From: Polynucleobacter sp. AP-Kolm-20A-A1
Lineage (GTDB): Bacteria; Pseudomonadota; Gammaproteobacteria; Burkholderiales; Burkholderiaceae
Direction of reading: 5' to 3'
Length of the DNA stretch: 64,000 nucleotides
Assembly (NCBI RefSeq): GCF_018688315.1
Contig: NZ_CP061315.1
Coordinates: 1,798,001 to 1,862,000 of the forward strand
The position numbers were made by a program, and so were the translations under genes. Below, piece after piece: positions 26,277 through 36,673 of this stretch (its first letter is position 1; each line of letters opens with the position of its first letter). Below the pieces are notes generated by a model. The model saw only the letters and a program-made list of their open reading frames with translations, was not told the DNA's origin and made no database searches.

Positions 26277-27661
26277 GCAAGAAACGTATTGCCATCATCG
26301 GAGCAGGCATCTCCGGCTTAGGATGTGCTTATGCCCTAAGACAGCACCCTGAATTTGACATTACTCTATATGAGTCTGGAGACCACATTGGCGGTCACAG
26401 CAATACTGTGAACTTTACTTGTGAAGTGGGTGGCGAATCTATCACGCACGGTGTTGATACTGGATTCTTAGTATTTAATCGCAAAACATATCCACGCTTA
26501 GTTCGTCTGTTTGAAGAAATTCAAGCGCCCGTATCGCCTTCTGAAATGTCTTTCTCTGTGTCAATTGATTCATCCGAAAGATCAAGCTCTCCGAGAAAAA
26601 TTGAGTGGGCTGGCAACGACATCAATTCATTTTTTGGTCAACGCACCAACCTTCTATCTCCATCGTTTTGGCGCATGGCCTACGACATACTGCGCTTTAA
26701 CCGCATGGCAACCAACTTAGCGCTTGCGCAGATTGAGGGCGGCCATCAATACAAAGAGCCTGATGAAACTATTGCCAATTTCTTAGATCGCAATCGCTTA
26801 AGTCAAAGCTTTAGAGAGAATTACTTTCTCCCGATGATTGGCGCAATTTGGTCTTGCTCTGTTGAGCAAATGCTGGAGTTCCCGATTCAAACAATGGTTC
26901 GCTTCTGCCATAACCACGGGCTCCTACAAATCCAGAATCGTCCTCAGTGGCTGACCATCAAAGGTGGCTCAAGAGAATATGTCAAACGCATAGTGAGCGC
27001 CCTTGAGCAATCCGGTATCAGCATTGAGCGCGAGGCTGCCGTTCGCGTAAATACAAACCGAAACGACTCAAATCAAGTGGAAGTTATCACGCCATCCGGC
27101 GCATCCATGTTCGATGAAGTAGTAATGGCCTGTCATAGCGACCAAACACTAGATCTAGTTCATGGTATCAATCAGCAAGCCAGAGATATTTTGGCAGCCA
27201 TTCCCTATCAAAAGAATCGCGCCATTTTGCATACGGACACGCATTTTTTGCCAGAAGAAAAACGTTGTTGGGCCGCTTGGAATTACACTGCCAAATCTGG
27301 TGCAAAGCCATCATCCAAGCAACATGTCAGCGTGAACTATTTGATTAATCGCTTACAACCATTGCCAGAAAAATTACAGAACACTCAAATTATTGTGAGC
27401 CTCAATCCGTCGACTGAGCCTGATCCTAAACTTGTGCATCAAGAAATTCACTATTCACATCCAGTATTTGACATGGGCGCCATTCAGGCCCAAAAAGAAT
27501 TGCCATTAATTCAGGGCTCTTCCTCAATCTGGTATTGCGGCGCTTGGACTGGGTTTGGCTTTCATGAGGATGGCTTGCGCTCAGGCGAATTGGTAGCAGA
27601 AGCCCTAATCGAAAGCATTCGCTCCCCACTGAAATCCCAGCCCATACAAGATGCGCAATAA
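26273..27661 (+). CDS. FAD-dependent amine oxidase-like oxidoreductase
   Basis: A 462-residue flavoprotein. The N-terminal dinucleotide motif IAIIGAGISGLGCAYAL, the GGHSNTV stretch, and the C-terminal GAWTGFGFHEDGLRSG FAD motif fit the NAD(P)/FAD 'amine oxidase/protoporphyrinogen oxidase-like' group. This group is usually paired with DUF1365 and a cyclopropane-synthase homologue. It probably acts on membrane fatty acids, in line with its neighbours. The start is GTG with TAGGAG upstream, overlapping the Gpx stop. Confidence 0.88.
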   Translation: MSKKRIAIIGAGISGLGCAYALRQHPEFDITLYESGDHIGGHSNTVNFTCEVGGESITHGVDTGFLVFNRKTYPRLVRLFEEIQAPVSPSEMSFSVSIDSSERSSSPRKIEWAGNDINSFFGQRTNLLSPSFWRMAYDILRFNRMATNLALAQIEGGHQYKEPDETIANFLDRNRLSQSFRENYFLPMIGAIWSCSVEQMLEFPIQTMVRFCHNHGLLQIQNRPQWLTIKGGSREYVKRIVSALEQSGISIEREAAVRVNTNRNDSNQVEVITPSGASMFDEVVMACHSDQTLDLVHGINQQARDILAAIPYQKNRAILHTDTHFLPEEKRCWAAWNYTAKSGAKPSSKQHVSVNYLINRLQPLPEKLQNTQIIVSLNPSTEPDPKLVHQEIHYSHPVFDMGAIQAQKELPLIQGSSSIWYCGAWTGFGFHEDGLRSGELVAEALIESIRSPLKSQPIQDAQ

Positions 27662-28447
27662 ATGAATCAGCCAAAGATTAACTTTGGAGTAGTGAAGCAT
27701 CGGCGCCTAAGACCCGCGAAGAATGTATTTGGCTATGGCGTCTTTACCATCTCTATTCCGATGCGCGCCAGGAAGGCAGACCCAGAAATTCTGCATACGA
27801 GAGGCTTAAGAGATAACCGCCTTGGACTCTTTTCCTTCCTTGATAAAGATCACGGCGCAGGCCAACAAGATAGCCTGGCTTGGATTGAGAAGATTTTGGA
27901 AGAGAACCACATTCCCAATGTCGATGGAGAAATTTGGTTGCAAACTTTTCCAAGAGTCTTAGGTTACGTCTTTAATCCAGTTAGCTTTTGGATCTGCACT
28001 CGATCGACCGGAAAAGTTCAAGCGGTATTGGCGGAGGTCAATAACACCTTTGGCGAGCGTCATTGCTATTTGCTATACAAGGACTCTGGCGAAGAACTGC
28101 TCTCCGGAGAAACGCTCACGAGCAAAAAAGTCTTTCATGTATCGCCATTTTGTGAAGTGCGCGGCGAATACCATTTTCGTTTCTTATTTCCACAAGACAG
28201 CATTACAGGCAAGAACTCAGTATGTCGCATTGAATTACATGAAGATGGACAACCTCTCATCACGACGAGTATCAGCGGTACAAGTCGTGAGCTAAGTCGC
28301 TCAGCCCTTTATTTGGCCTTTTTACGTTACCCCCTAATGAGTCTTGGGGTCATTTTCAGAATCCACTGGCAGGCATTGAAATTATGGATAAAAGGTGTAC
28401 CCTTTCATTCGAAGCCTAAGCCACCAGAACTCGAAATTAGCAGATGA
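27662..28447 (+). CDS. DUF1365 family protein
   Basis: A 261-residue protein of unknown biochemistry, found almost always between an FAD oxidoreductase and a Cfa-like methyltransferase. Conserved stretches: HRRLRPAKNVFGYGVF, FNPVSFWICTRSTG, VNNTFGERHCYLL and FHVSPFCEVRGEYHFRF. No classical catalytic motif can be assigned. The start is immediately after the upstream stop codon, and the stop overlaps cfa by 4 nt, so translation is coupled. Confidence 0.88.
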   Translation: MNQPKINFGVVKHRRLRPAKNVFGYGVFTISIPMRARKADPEILHTRGLRDNRLGLFSFLDKDHGAGQQDSLAWIEKILEENHIPNVDGEIWLQTFPRVLGYVFNPVSFWICTRSTGKVQAVLAEVNNTFGERHCYLLYKDSGEELLSGETLTSKKVFHVSPFCEVRGEYHFRFLFPQDSITGKNSVCRIELHEDGQPLITTSISGTSRELSRSALYLAFLRYPLMSLGVIFRIHWQALKLWIKGVPFHSKPKPPELEISR

Positions 28448-29739
28448 ATCGCCCCGGACAATCTTTACTTTCAAGACTGAATTTTTCACGCACGCAAAAC
28501 AAAGTTGCGTCTTCGCATCGTCACCAAGTGAGCGCGGCAGCATTGCTGCAGCTTCTCTCCCAATTAAGCAGTGGTTATCTGAAAATGACCCTGCCAAACG
28601 GAGAACAACGCGAGTTTGGTAATCGTGCGGATGCCTTGCATGCTGAAATTGTGGTTTTAGATTGGTCTGTGTTTAAAGAAGTGATGTCTCACGGTGATAT
28701 TGGCTTTGCAGAAAGCTATATTCGCGGGCAATGGAATACACCTGACCTAAAAGCTATTCTCGAGCTTGCCATCCGCAATAGAACTATTCTTGAGAAGGCA
28801 ATTTACGGTAGCTGGTACGGCTCGATTTTTTATCGCCTTAAACACTGGCTAAGGGACAACACTAAAACCGGTAGCCGCAAAAACATCCATGCCCACTATG
28901 ACCTTGGGAATGCCTTCTATACGCTCTGGCTGGATCCAACTATGAGCTATTCAAGCGCTTGGTTTTCTGAAGGAGATAAACAATCTCTTGCTGTTGCTCA
29001 ACACGCCAAGATTCGACGCATCCTAGATTCGATTGAAGTGAAGTCAGGCGGTCATGTATTAGAGATTGGCTGTGGATGGGGTGGGGTTATGGAGCAAGCA
29101 CTTCGTAATAACCTCTCTATCACCGGTCTAACTTTATCAACCGAGCAAAAAGCGTTTGCTGAAAATAGACTGCAAGCCATTCGAGATGAAGCAAGCCTGA
29201 AAAATTCTTACGAAGTGCGCCTGCAAGATTACCGAGATTGCCAAGACAAGTTTGACGGTATTGCCTCTGTTGAAATGTTTGAGGCCGTAGGTGAAAAACA
29301 TTGGCCCGAGTATTTTGATGCTATTGCAAAATGCCTAAAGACTGGTGGCAAGGCCTGCATTCAAACCATTGTGATTGCAGAAGATCTGTTCGAACGCTAT
29401 CGTCACAACACAGACTTTATTCAACAGTATGTTTTTCCGGGAGGCATGCTCCCTTCGCGTACCAGCTTCAGAGCTAGCGCAGCTAAAGCAGGCCTTAAAG
29501 TCGAAGGTGAATTTGCCTTTGGCTCCGATTACGCCAAGACACTGTGCCTGTGGCGAGATAACTTCAATCAAAAACTACAAGAGGTTCGTCAACTTGGATT
29601 TGACGAGGCTTTTATCCGACTTTGGAATTTTTACCTCATGTACTGTGCGGCCGGTTTTTCAGAGCGCAATATTGATGTAGTGCAATTCACACTCAGTCAC
29701 AATCCCACCAGGACATCCTCGGATGCATTAAGCGCATGA
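28444..29739 (+). CDS. Cyclopropane-fatty-acyl-phospholipid synthase family methyltransferase
   Basis: A 431-residue SAM-dependent enzyme acting on unsaturated acyl chains of phospholipids. An N-terminal lipid-associated domain is followed by IHAHYDLGNAFYTLWLDPTMSYSSAW (NFYxLWLD-type motif, given in part) and the SAM loop VLEIGCGWGGVMEQAL. The C-terminal substrate region is complete. Whether it makes cyclopropane or a methylated acyl chain cannot be told; pairing with the FAD enzyme and DUF1365 is more typical of multi-step acyl modification than of plain cyclopropanation. Confidence 0.9.
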   Translation: MNRPGQSLLSRLNFSRTQNKVASSHRHQVSAAALLQLLSQLSSGYLKMTLPNGEQREFGNRADALHAEIVVLDWSVFKEVMSHGDIGFAESYIRGQWNTPDLKAILELAIRNRTILEKAIYGSWYGSIFYRLKHWLRDNTKTGSRKNIHAHYDLGNAFYTLWLDPTMSYSSAWFSEGDKQSLAVAQHAKIRRILDSIEVKSGGHVLEIGCGWGGVMEQALRNNLSITGLTLSTEQKAFAENRLQAIRDEASLKNSYEVRLQDYRDCQDKFDGIASVEMFEAVGEKHWPEYFDAIAKCLKTGGKACIQTIVIAEDLFERYRHNTDFIQQYVFPGGMLPSRTSFRASAAKAGLKVEGEFAFGSDYAKTLCLWRDNFNQKLQEVRQLGFDEAFIRLWNFYLMYCAAGFSERNIDVVQFTLSHNPTRTSSDALSA

Positions 29740-30512
29740 AGCAAAAAGGTATCCCAAGTTTTTCAGGAAAGCGCATATGGGTAATTGGCGCCTCCAGCGG
29801 AATTGGCGAAGCTTGTGCAAAAGAATTCATCGCGGCAGGTGCCAAAGTTGCACTATCGAGCCGCAGGGTTGAGCGCTTAAACCAAATTTCTGAAACTTCT
29901 CCAAAAGATCAAACCCTTACGGTTCCGCTAGACGTCACCAATCAATCCCAACTGCAAAATGGATATCAAACGATATTAGATACTTGGGGTGGAATTGATT
30001 TAATGCTCTTTGTTTCTGGTGTTTATACCCCATTGCGAGCAGATGATTTTGATATTCAGGTCGCAGAAAAAACGATTGACGCAAACCTACTCGGGCCAAT
30101 GAGAGCTGTAGCGCTAGTGTTACCAGAGATGCTGAAAACCCACTCTGGTCACATCGCCATTGTTGGCAGCGTTGCTGGTTATAGCGGACTACCAAAGGCT
30201 CTGGCATATGGGCCCAGCAAAGCAGCCATCATTAATTTTTGCGAGAACCTGTATTACGACCTGCTACCAACAGGAATCAGCGTCCATATGATTTCCCCGG
30301 GCTTTGTGGCAACAGAAGCGACAGCACAAAATGATTTTGAGATGCCCGCCTTAATCAGCGCAGAAGAAGCAGCCACTGAAATTTTGACAGGAATAAAAAA
30401 TGGGGAGTTTGATATTCACTTCCCCAAGCGGTTCTCAAGATTCTTAAAATTTCTCAGAATCTTGCCTTACCCCCTGTACTTCTGGATTGTGCGGCGCTTT
30501 GTCAAAATCTAA
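29736..30512 (+). CDS. Short-chain dehydrogenase/reductase
   Basis: A 258-residue NAD(P)-binding SDR. The cofactor loop VIGASSGIGEACAKEF is near the start, and the catalytic Tyr-Lys is in AYGPSKAAIINF. An extra basic/hydrophobic C-terminal end (FPKRFSRFLKFLRILPYPLYFW) looks membrane-associated, fitting a lipid substrate. Last gene of the gpx-to-SDR operon; it overlaps cfa by 4 nt. Confidence 0.9.
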   Translation: MKQKGIPSFSGKRIWVIGASSGIGEACAKEFIAAGAKVALSSRRVERLNQISETSPKDQTLTVPLDVTNQSQLQNGYQTILDTWGGIDLMLFVSGVYTPLRADDFDIQVAEKTIDANLLGPMRAVALVLPEMLKTHSGHIAIVGSVAGYSGLPKALAYGPSKAAIINFCENLYYDLLPTGISVHMISPGFVATEATAQNDFEMPALISAEEAATEILTGIKNGEFDIHFPKRFSRFLKFLRILPYPLYFWIVRRFVKI

Positions 30513-30539
30513 TCGGCACCAAAGCACTGTACCGATTAG
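30509..30539. terminator. Hairpin between convergent SDR and dsbA genes
   Basis: CTAATCGGCAC and GTACCGATTAG form an 11-bp stem with one mismatch (G-U on the minus strand) and a 9-nt loop. On the minus strand ATTTTG follows. It overlaps the SDR stop and lies 6 nt from the dsbA stop, so it may end both transcripts. Confidence 0.55.
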
Positions 30540-30545
30540 CAAGAA

Positions 30546-31190
30546 TTACTTGTATTTATCTTTGCGAATCTTTTCTTCGAGATAATCCATCACAGCAATT
30601 GCCTTGGCTTTAGAGCCGGCTATAGAAGGAGAAGTAACGTACTTTCCTTGCATCACAATAGTTGGAACACCATCAATGCGATATGCCTCTGTTAGCTGCT
30701 TGGCAGCCCGCGCCTTAGAAACCACTGCAAAAGAGCGATAAGTAGCTAAGAAGGTATTGCGGTCAATGCCTTGAGAGGCAACCCAATCTGCAATCTCGGA
30801 CTCTGTGAGTAGGCGCTTATTCTCTTTATGCATTGCATACATCACTTTGTCATTGAGAGCATCACCCTTACCCATAGCTTCAAGCGCATAAAACAACTGG
30901 CTATGCGGCAAGAAATCATCACGAAATGCTACCGGCACCCTGCGGAATGCAACATCTTTAGGCTGACGCTTAATCCACGCGCTGAGCTCTGGCTCGAAGT
31001 CATAGCAGTGTGGGCAGCCATACCAAAAGAACTCAATAACCTCGACCTTGCCTTTTGTTTCAACTGGCTGAGCCATTGGCAATATGCGGTAATCAAAACC
31101 CTCTTCAATCTTTTGCGCCTGCGCACTAACAAGGCCACTTAAAGAAAGTAAGGTCAATACAGTAAAAATACGTTTGCTTAATGAAATCAT
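30546..31190 (-). CDS. dsbA: Thiol:disulfide interchange protein DsbA/DsbL
   Basis: Periplasmic disulfide-forming oxidase, 214 residues. The signal peptide ends near SAQAQ (about 25). The active site is C59-P-H-C62 in WYGCPHCYDFEP, the same dipeptide as E. coli DsbA; the cis-Pro is in IDGVPTIVM. It overlaps the upstream SPOR gene by 4 nt; the operon is argS-SPOR-dsbA. Confidence 0.95.
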   Translation of the reverse strand: MISLSKRIFTVLTLLSLSGLVSAQAQKIEEGFDYRILPMAQPVETKGKVEVIEFFWYGCPHCYDFEPELSAWIKRQPKDVAFRRVPVAFRDDFLPHSQLFYALEAMGKGDALNDKVMYAMHKENKRLLTESEIADWVASQGIDRNTFLATYRSFAVVSKARAAKQLTEAYRIDGVPTIVMQGKYVTSPSIAGSKAKAIAVMDYLEEKIRKDKYK

Positions 31191-31810
31191 GATTTACTAG
31201 ATTTAATGAGGGTTGGTTTAATGCCTAAGCCATTCAACTTATCGCGTACAGGATTGCTCTCCTCAACGCTGTTGTAGGGTCCAACACGTACACGCCATAG
31301 CGTATTCCCCTCGCTGGTTACCTCGCTAAGCTGAGCCTGCAAACCTTGAATGGCTAAATTTGCTTTTTGCGCATCAGCATCAGAACGCTTTACAAAAGCA
31401 CCCACTTGCAAAAAATAAATCGCGTCACTTTTAGCGGCCGGTGGCGGGGTTGATTCTGCAGGTTTCTTACCATTAACTAAATCGCCGATGGGATCTGCGG
31501 CAGCAGTAGCTGGCGCCTTGCCCTGCAATGGCTTATTTAAGTCCAATTGCTCAACAGGAGTGGCGGCCTCACCTTCAGCCGGAGCACCAGAAGGTTTGAT
31601 CGTCAAAGGCAAACTTGGCGCCCGTACGCCAGGTCTTTCTTGGGGTGTATTTTTGGATAGATAAAAGGCAATTACAAACGCAATTCCCAATCCAGCACCA
31701 AGACCCAAAATAAAGCCCAAGATAGTGCCGCCATATTGGGCATTTTTGCGATTCACTTCAGCGCTAGGTCTCTTAATGAAGCCAGCTTGTTGATTCGGTT
31801 TTTTCATCAT
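31187..31810 (-). CDS. SPOR domain-containing membrane protein
   Basis: A 207-residue single-pass protein: basic cytoplasmic tail, membrane segment about 28-51, a Pro/Ala-rich periplasmic linker, and a C-terminal SPOR domain (about 128-207; YFLQVGAFVKRSDADAQKA, WRVRVGPYNSVEES). SPOR domains bind denuded peptidoglycan at the septum, so a division or wall role is likely, as for FtsN-type proteins. It lies between argS (35 nt) and dsbA (4 nt overlap). Confidence 0.9.
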   Translation of the reverse strand: MMKKPNQQAGFIKRPSAEVNRKNAQYGGTILGFILGLGAGLGIAFVIAFYLSKNTPQERPGVRAPSLPLTIKPSGAPAEGEAATPVEQLDLNKPLQGKAPATAAADPIGDLVNGKKPAESTPPPAAKSDAIYFLQVGAFVKRSDADAQKANLAIQGLQAQLSEVTSEGNTLWRVRVGPYNSVEESNPVRDKLNGLGIKPTLIKSSKS

Positions 31811-31845
31811 TTCCTCATCTTACAGTTTCACTTCATATCTTGCCA

Positions 31846-33573
31846 TTACATCTTGGCTGGTGCAGATACCCCTAATACTTTTAAACCATTTTGCAAGACC
31901 TGACGAGTTGCCAAGAGTAGCGCCAAGCGCGCCATTTTTAAATTCTGATCGTCTACTAACACGCGGTCAGCATTGTAGAAAGTATGGAAATCTCCAGCTA
32001 AATCACGCAAGTAGAAAGCAAGTGCATGCGGAGCCATTTCTTCTGCAGCGTTTGTAAGCACTTCTGGGTATTCGGCCAAACGACGCAACAGATGGTCGGA
32101 AGCTTTACTTTGTAGGAGCGATAAATCTGCAGAGGCTAGATCAGATATTTGACCATCCCACTGTTGCAAAATTGAATTAATCCGCGCATGAGCATATTGA
32201 ACATAAAACACTGGATTCTCATCGTTTTGCTGCAAGGCTAAATCAATATCAAATACAAATTCAGTATCCGCTTTACGTGAGATCAAGAAAAAGCGGACGG
32301 CATCGCGACCACGTTGCAAAGCCAATTCTCTTTCTGCGGGAGTCATCTCTGGTGTCACACCACCAGACCACTCCACCAAATCTCGCACAGTGACATATGA
32401 ACCGGCACGCTTAGAAATTTTGACCTCTTCGCCATGACGCATCACGGTCACCATCTTATGCAAAACATAATCTGGATACGTTTTAGGAATATCCCAACCG
32501 CGCTTCTGAGCTACGCCTTGCAAGCCTGAGCGCACACGGGCAATCGTGCCATGGTGATCACTACCTTGCACGTTAATCACCTTCTGGAAGCCACGGCTCC
32601 ATTTGCTCGTGTGATAGGCGACGTCAGGAACGAAGTAGGTAAAGCTACCGTCTGACTTACGCATAACGCGATCTTTATCGTCACCATCATCAGTCGTTTT
32701 TAACCACAACGCACCTTCAGATTCATAGGTTTTGCCAATGGATTGCAATTCATCAACGATTTTGGCAACACTGCCATCGGTGTATAAAGAAGACTCTAGG
32801 TAATAGCAGTCAAATTTCACGCCAAAGGTTTTTAAATCAATATCTTGTTCATTGCGCAAGTAAGCAACAGCGAACTGACGAATTGCTTCGATGTCATCTT
32901 TAAATTCTGGAGAAGCTTTAAATGCTGCAGCGATTTCAGCAATGTACTCGCCGTTGTAGGCCTGCTCCGGCCAAGCAGCATCGCCTGGCTTTAATCCATT
33001 TAAGCGAGCCTGTACCGACAAAGCTAAATTTGCGATTTGTACGCCAGCATCGTTGTAATAAAACTCACGATGCACCTTAATGCCTTGAGTAGCCAATAAG
33101 TTTGCCAAGGCATCACCGAGCGCAGCTTGTCTTCCATGGCCAACATGCAAGGGGCCCGTTGGATTTGCCGAAACAAACTCAATCATTGCGCTTGGTACTG
33201 CAGCACTGCTGGAAGGTAGCTCACCAAAATGAGTTCCGGCTGAGAGTATTTCGCTAACTACCGCCGTCTTTGCCGCGTTACTCAAGCGAAAGTTGATAAA
33301 GCCAGGTCCCGCGATTTCACAAGAAGCAATTAATTGGTCAAAACCGGGTTGCAGCTGTAAACGCTCTACCAGCGCCTGCGCAAGCTCCCTTGGATTGAGT
33401 TTCCAAGCCTTGGAAAGCTGGAGAGCAATATTGCAGGCAACATCCCCATGATCTACCGCCTTAGGGCGCTCTAAACGAGCGCTGGGCACATCCCCCAGGC
33501 CACGCTCTTGAGCCAAGCCCTGAAGGGCGCTACCCAGCATTTCAATTAAACGATTTTTATTAGTTAACAACAT
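31846..33573 (-). CDS. argS: Arginyl-tRNA synthetase
   Basis: Class I synthetase of 575 residues. The HIGH-type motif is in [17 protein letters not shown]. The KMSKS loop appears as [11 protein letters not shown]. The C-terminal anticodon-binding domain (ALOF/DALR type) begins near [12 protein letters not shown]. Length and domain order are normal. First gene of the argS-SPOR-dsbA unit, divergent from the DUF1840 gene with 35 nt between starts. Confidence 0.98.
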   Translation of the reverse strand: MLLTNKNRLIEMLGSALQGLAQERGLGDVPSARLERPKAVDHGDVACNIALQLSKAWKLNPRELAQALVERLQLQPGFDQLIASCEIAGPGFINFRLSNAAKTAVVSEILSAGTHFGELPSSSAAVPSAMIEFVSANPTGPLHVGHGRQAALGDALANLLATQGIKVHREFYYNDAGVQIANLALSVQARLNGLKPGDAAWPEQAYNGEYIAEIAAAFKASPEFKDDIEAIRQFAVAYLRNEQDIDLKTFGVKFDCYYLESSLYTDGSVAKIVDELQSIGKTYESEGALWLKTTDDGDDKDRVMRKSDGSFTYFVPDVAYHTSKWSRGFQKVINVQGSDHHGTIARVRSGLQGVAQKRGWDIPKTYPDYVLHKMVTVMRHGEEVKISKRAGSYVTVRDLVEWSGGVTPEMTPAERELALQRGRDAVRFFLISRKADTEFVFDIDLALQQNDENPVFYVQYAHARINSILQQWDGQISDLASADLSLLQSKASDHLLRRLAEYPEVLTNAAEEMAPHALAFYLRDLAGDFHTFYNADRVLVDDQNLKMARLALLLATRQVLQNGLKVLGVSAPAKM

Positions 33574-33608
33574 AGTTAGGTGAGTTTATCAGGTGGTAAG
33601 CTATCGAA

Positions 33609-33926
33609 ATGATCTATCAATTTCGCTCAAAAGCTGGTCCAGATGTCATCATGCTGGCCGATCTAACCAAGCGAATCTTCGATATTTTGGGGCGCCCTTT
33701 AGAGCCCAGGGGAATTCTCACGGTTGAGCAACTTCCCGATCTCATCACTGCCTTAGAAACGGCCATTTTGAAAGATTTAGAAGAAAGATCCAAAGCTAAG
33801 TCCGAGACCGAAGATGGCGCTGAAAAACCCAAGCTTGCAGACCGACTTGGGCAAAGAGCCTACCCATTCCTAGAATTAATGAAGCAGGCAAAGTCCAAAG
33901 ACGAACCCGTAATGTGGGGCGTTTAA
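33609..33926 (+). CDS. DUF1840 domain-containing protein
   Basis: A 105-residue soluble protein. Family features: [20 protein letters not shown] at the start, [12 protein letters not shown] in the middle and [12 protein letters not shown] near the end. Function unknown; the family is largely betaproteobacterial. TAAGCT ends 6 nt before the ATG (leaderless signature). The stop overlaps the convergent metH by 4 nt. Confidence 0.85.
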   Translation: MIYQFRSKAGPDVIMLADLTKRIFDILGRPLEPRGILTVEQLPDLITALETAILKDLEERSKAKSETEDGAEKPKLADRLGQRAYPFLELMKQAKSKDEPVMWGV

Positions 33927-36673
33927 TCTAATAAGCTAGCAAGTTGACGGCGAGTGTCTTCCACTGATTGGCCACGACGCTTAGCCAAGTCTTCCACCTG
34001 ATCATCCGAGAGTTTGCCTACGTTAAAGTAACGGGCATCTGGATGGGCCAAATAGAAACCGCTTACGCTTGAGGCTGGATTCATGGCCATAGATTCTGTC
34101 AAGGTCATGCCGATATCCTCAGACCCAATCACGCGCAATAAATCTTCTTTAACTTCATGTGCAGGGCAGGCTGGATAGCCAGGCGCTGGACGAATACCGC
34201 GATATTCCTCATTGATCATTTGATCGTTTGTCAAAATCTCATCCGTTGCATATCCCCACAAATCGGTGCGTACGCGATGGTGCATTAACTCAGCAAACGC
34301 TTCAGCTAAACGATCCGCCAAAGCCTTCAACATAATTGCGCTGTAATCATCATGCTTTGCTTGAAACTCAGCCACTTTCTTTTCTACGCCATGGCCTGTT
34401 GTCACAGCAAAACAACCGAGGTAATCAGCAACACCTAAATCTTTTGGCGCAACATAATCAGCCAAACAACGATTTGGTCTGCGAACGCCCTCTACAACCG
34501 GTCTCTCAGATTGTTGGCGCAAGTTATGCCACACAAACAAAGGATGCTCACGAGCTTCATCGCTATACAAAACGATATCGTCACCAATTGTGTTGGCAGG
34601 ATAAAAAGCAACTACTGCATCAGCCTGCAGCCATTGGCCTTTAATCAACTTATCGAGCAAGGCCTGAGCATCTTCAAATACCTTGCGCGCCTCGACACCA
34701 ACGATCTCATCATCCAGGATTGCCGGGAATTTTCCAGCCAAATCCCAAGTCTGAAAGAATGGCGTCCAGTCGATATACTTCGCGATATCGCTTAGTGCAA
34801 AGTTTTTAAATACACGACGTCCAATAAATTTAGGTTTCTCTGGCACATAAGATGACCAGTCAATCATCTCGCGATTCTTACGTGCAGCCTCTAATGAAAT
34901 GGTTGGCGCAGCTTTTTTATTGGCATGCTGCTCACGGATACGCACATAGTCATCGCGTAAATCTTGAATAAATTTCTTAGCACTTTCGTCTGAGAGCAAG
35001 CTAGAAGCAACCGATACAGAACGTGAAGCATCTGGCACATAAACTACCGGGCCATCGTAGTGTGGGGCAATTTTTACGGCAGTATGAACACGAGAGGTTG
35101 TTGCACCACCAATCATCAATGGAATTTGACGTTCGCGGAACCAGTCGTCACGTTGCATTTCTTGGGCAACATAAGTCATCTCTTCCAGAGACGGTGTAAT
35201 TAAGCCTGATAGGCCAACAATGTCTGCATTCTCTTCCTTGGCGCGCTTCAGAATCTCTGCACACGGAACCATCACGCCCATATTGGCGACTTCAAAGTTA
35301 TTACACTGCAGAACTACAGTCACAATATTTTTTCCAATATCGTGAACGTCACCTTTAACAGTAGCCATCACAATTTTGCCCTTGGCTTTAGCTTCTCCGC
35401 CTGCAGCAATGTGTTGACGCTTTTCTTCCTCGATGTAAGGAATCAAAATAGCAACCGCTTGCTTCATCACGCGAGCGCTCTTGACAACCTGAGGCAGGAA
35501 CATTTTGCCGGCACCAAATAGATCACCAACGACATTCATGCCATCCATGAGGGGGCCTTCAATCACCTCAATTGGTCGGCCGCCTGCACCCATGATTTCT
35601 GCGCGCAACTCTTCAGTGTCATCTTCAATGTAAGTTGTAATGCCATGAACTAGAGCGTGTGTTAGGCGTTCACGCACTGGTGCCTCACGCCACACCAAAT
35701 TCTCAACTTGTTTAGCGCCGCCGCCTTTAAATTGATCTGCAATATCAAGCAAGCGCTCAGTTGGGGTCTTGCCATCTTTTTCTTTAAAGCGGTTAAGCAC
35801 CACATCTTCTACGCGCTCGCGCAAATCAGGATCTAGATCGGCGTATACACCTAACTGACCAGCATTCACAATACCCATGTCCATGCCAGCTTGAATAGCG
35901 TGATACAGAAACACCGTATGAATTGCTTCACGAACACGATCATTGCCGCGGAACGAGAAGCTCACATTAGAAACGCCACCACTTACTTTGGCGCCAGGCA
36001 GATTTTCTTTAATCCAGCGAGTAGCATTGATGAAGTCAACTGCGTAGTTGTCGTGCTCTTCAATACCAGTAGCAATGGCAAAAATATTGGGGTCAAAGAT
36101 AATGTCTTCTGCAGGAAAACCGATCTCGTTTACCAAGATCTCATAGCAGCGCTGACAGATCTCTGTCTTACGTTTAAATGTATCAGCCTGACCAACCTCA
36201 TCAAAAGCCATCACTACTGAAGCCGCACCGTAGCGACGAATTAAACGTGCTTGCTTTCTGAAAGGCTCCTCGCCCTCTTTAAGAGAGATCGAGTTAACAA
36301 TCGGCTTACCTTGAATACATTTCAAACCCGCTTCGATCACACTCCACTTTGAGGAGTCAATCATGATGGGTACACGAGCAATATCAGGCTCTGACGCAAT
36401 GAGATTTAAGAAGCGTGTCATAGCCGCTTCAGAATCAAGCATCGCCTCATCCATATTGATGTCGATGACTTGAGCGCCGTTTTCAACTTGTTGACGCGCT
36501 ACTGCTAACGCCTCATCAAATTGATTATTCAAAATCATGCGGGCAAACGCTTTTGAACCTGTGACGTTAGTACGCTCACCAATATTCACGAAGCCGACAT
36601 CAGCTGTAACGTTAAAAGGTTCGAGACCGGAGAGCTTCATCGCTGGCATAGATTTTTTCTCTAGCTTGCTCAT
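33923..36673 (-). CDS. metH: Methionine synthase, folate/cobalamin/reactivation part (split MetH)
   Basis: B12-dependent methionine synthase lacking only the homocysteine module. 916 residues: pterin-binding domain (about 25-300, [11 protein letters not shown]), cap helices, cobalamin domain with the lower-ligand His444 in [12 protein letters not shown], and a C-terminal reactivation domain ([14 protein letters not shown]) that uses SAM. The missing N-terminal module is the next gene upstream, with starts and stops overlapping by 4 nt, so the two chains must assemble. No cobalamin riboswitch is visible upstream. It takes methyl from 5-methyl-THF made by MetF. Confidence 0.97.
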   Translation of the reverse strand: MSKLEKKSMPAMKLSGLEPFNVTADVGFVNIGERTNVTGSKAFARMILNNQFDEALAVARQQVENGAQVIDINMDEAMLDSEAAMTRFLNLIASEPDIARVPIMIDSSKWSVIEAGLKCIQGKPIVNSISLKEGEEPFRKQARLIRRYGAASVVMAFDEVGQADTFKRKTEICQRCYEILVNEIGFPAEDIIFDPNIFAIATGIEEHDNYAVDFINATRWIKENLPGAKVSGGVSNVSFSFRGNDRVREAIHTVFLYHAIQAGMDMGIVNAGQLGVYADLDPDLRERVEDVVLNRFKEKDGKTPTERLLDIADQFKGGGAKQVENLVWREAPVRERLTHALVHGITTYIEDDTEELRAEIMGAGGRPIEVIEGPLMDGMNVVGDLFGAGKMFLPQVVKSARVMKQAVAILIPYIEEEKRQHIAAGGEAKAKGKIVMATVKGDVHDIGKNIVTVVLQCNNFEVANMGVMVPCAEILKRAKEENADIVGLSGLITPSLEEMTYVAQEMQRDDWFRERQIPLMIGGATTSRVHTAVKIAPHYDGPVVYVPDASRSVSVASSLLSDESAKKFIQDLRDDYVRIREQHANKKAAPTISLEAARKNREMIDWSSYVPEKPKFIGRRVFKNFALSDIAKYIDWTPFFQTWDLAGKFPAILDDEIVGVEARKVFEDAQALLDKLIKGQWLQADAVVAFYPANTIGDDIVLYSDEAREHPLFVWHNLRQQSERPVVEGVRRPNRCLADYVAPKDLGVADYLGCFAVTTGHGVEKKVAEFQAKHDDYSAIMLKALADRLAEAFAELMHHRVRTDLWGYATDEILTNDQMINEEYRGIRPAPGYPACPAHEVKEDLLRVIGSEDIGMTLTESMAMNPASSVSGFYLAHPDARYFNVGKLSDDQVEDLAKRRGQSVEDTRRQLASLLD

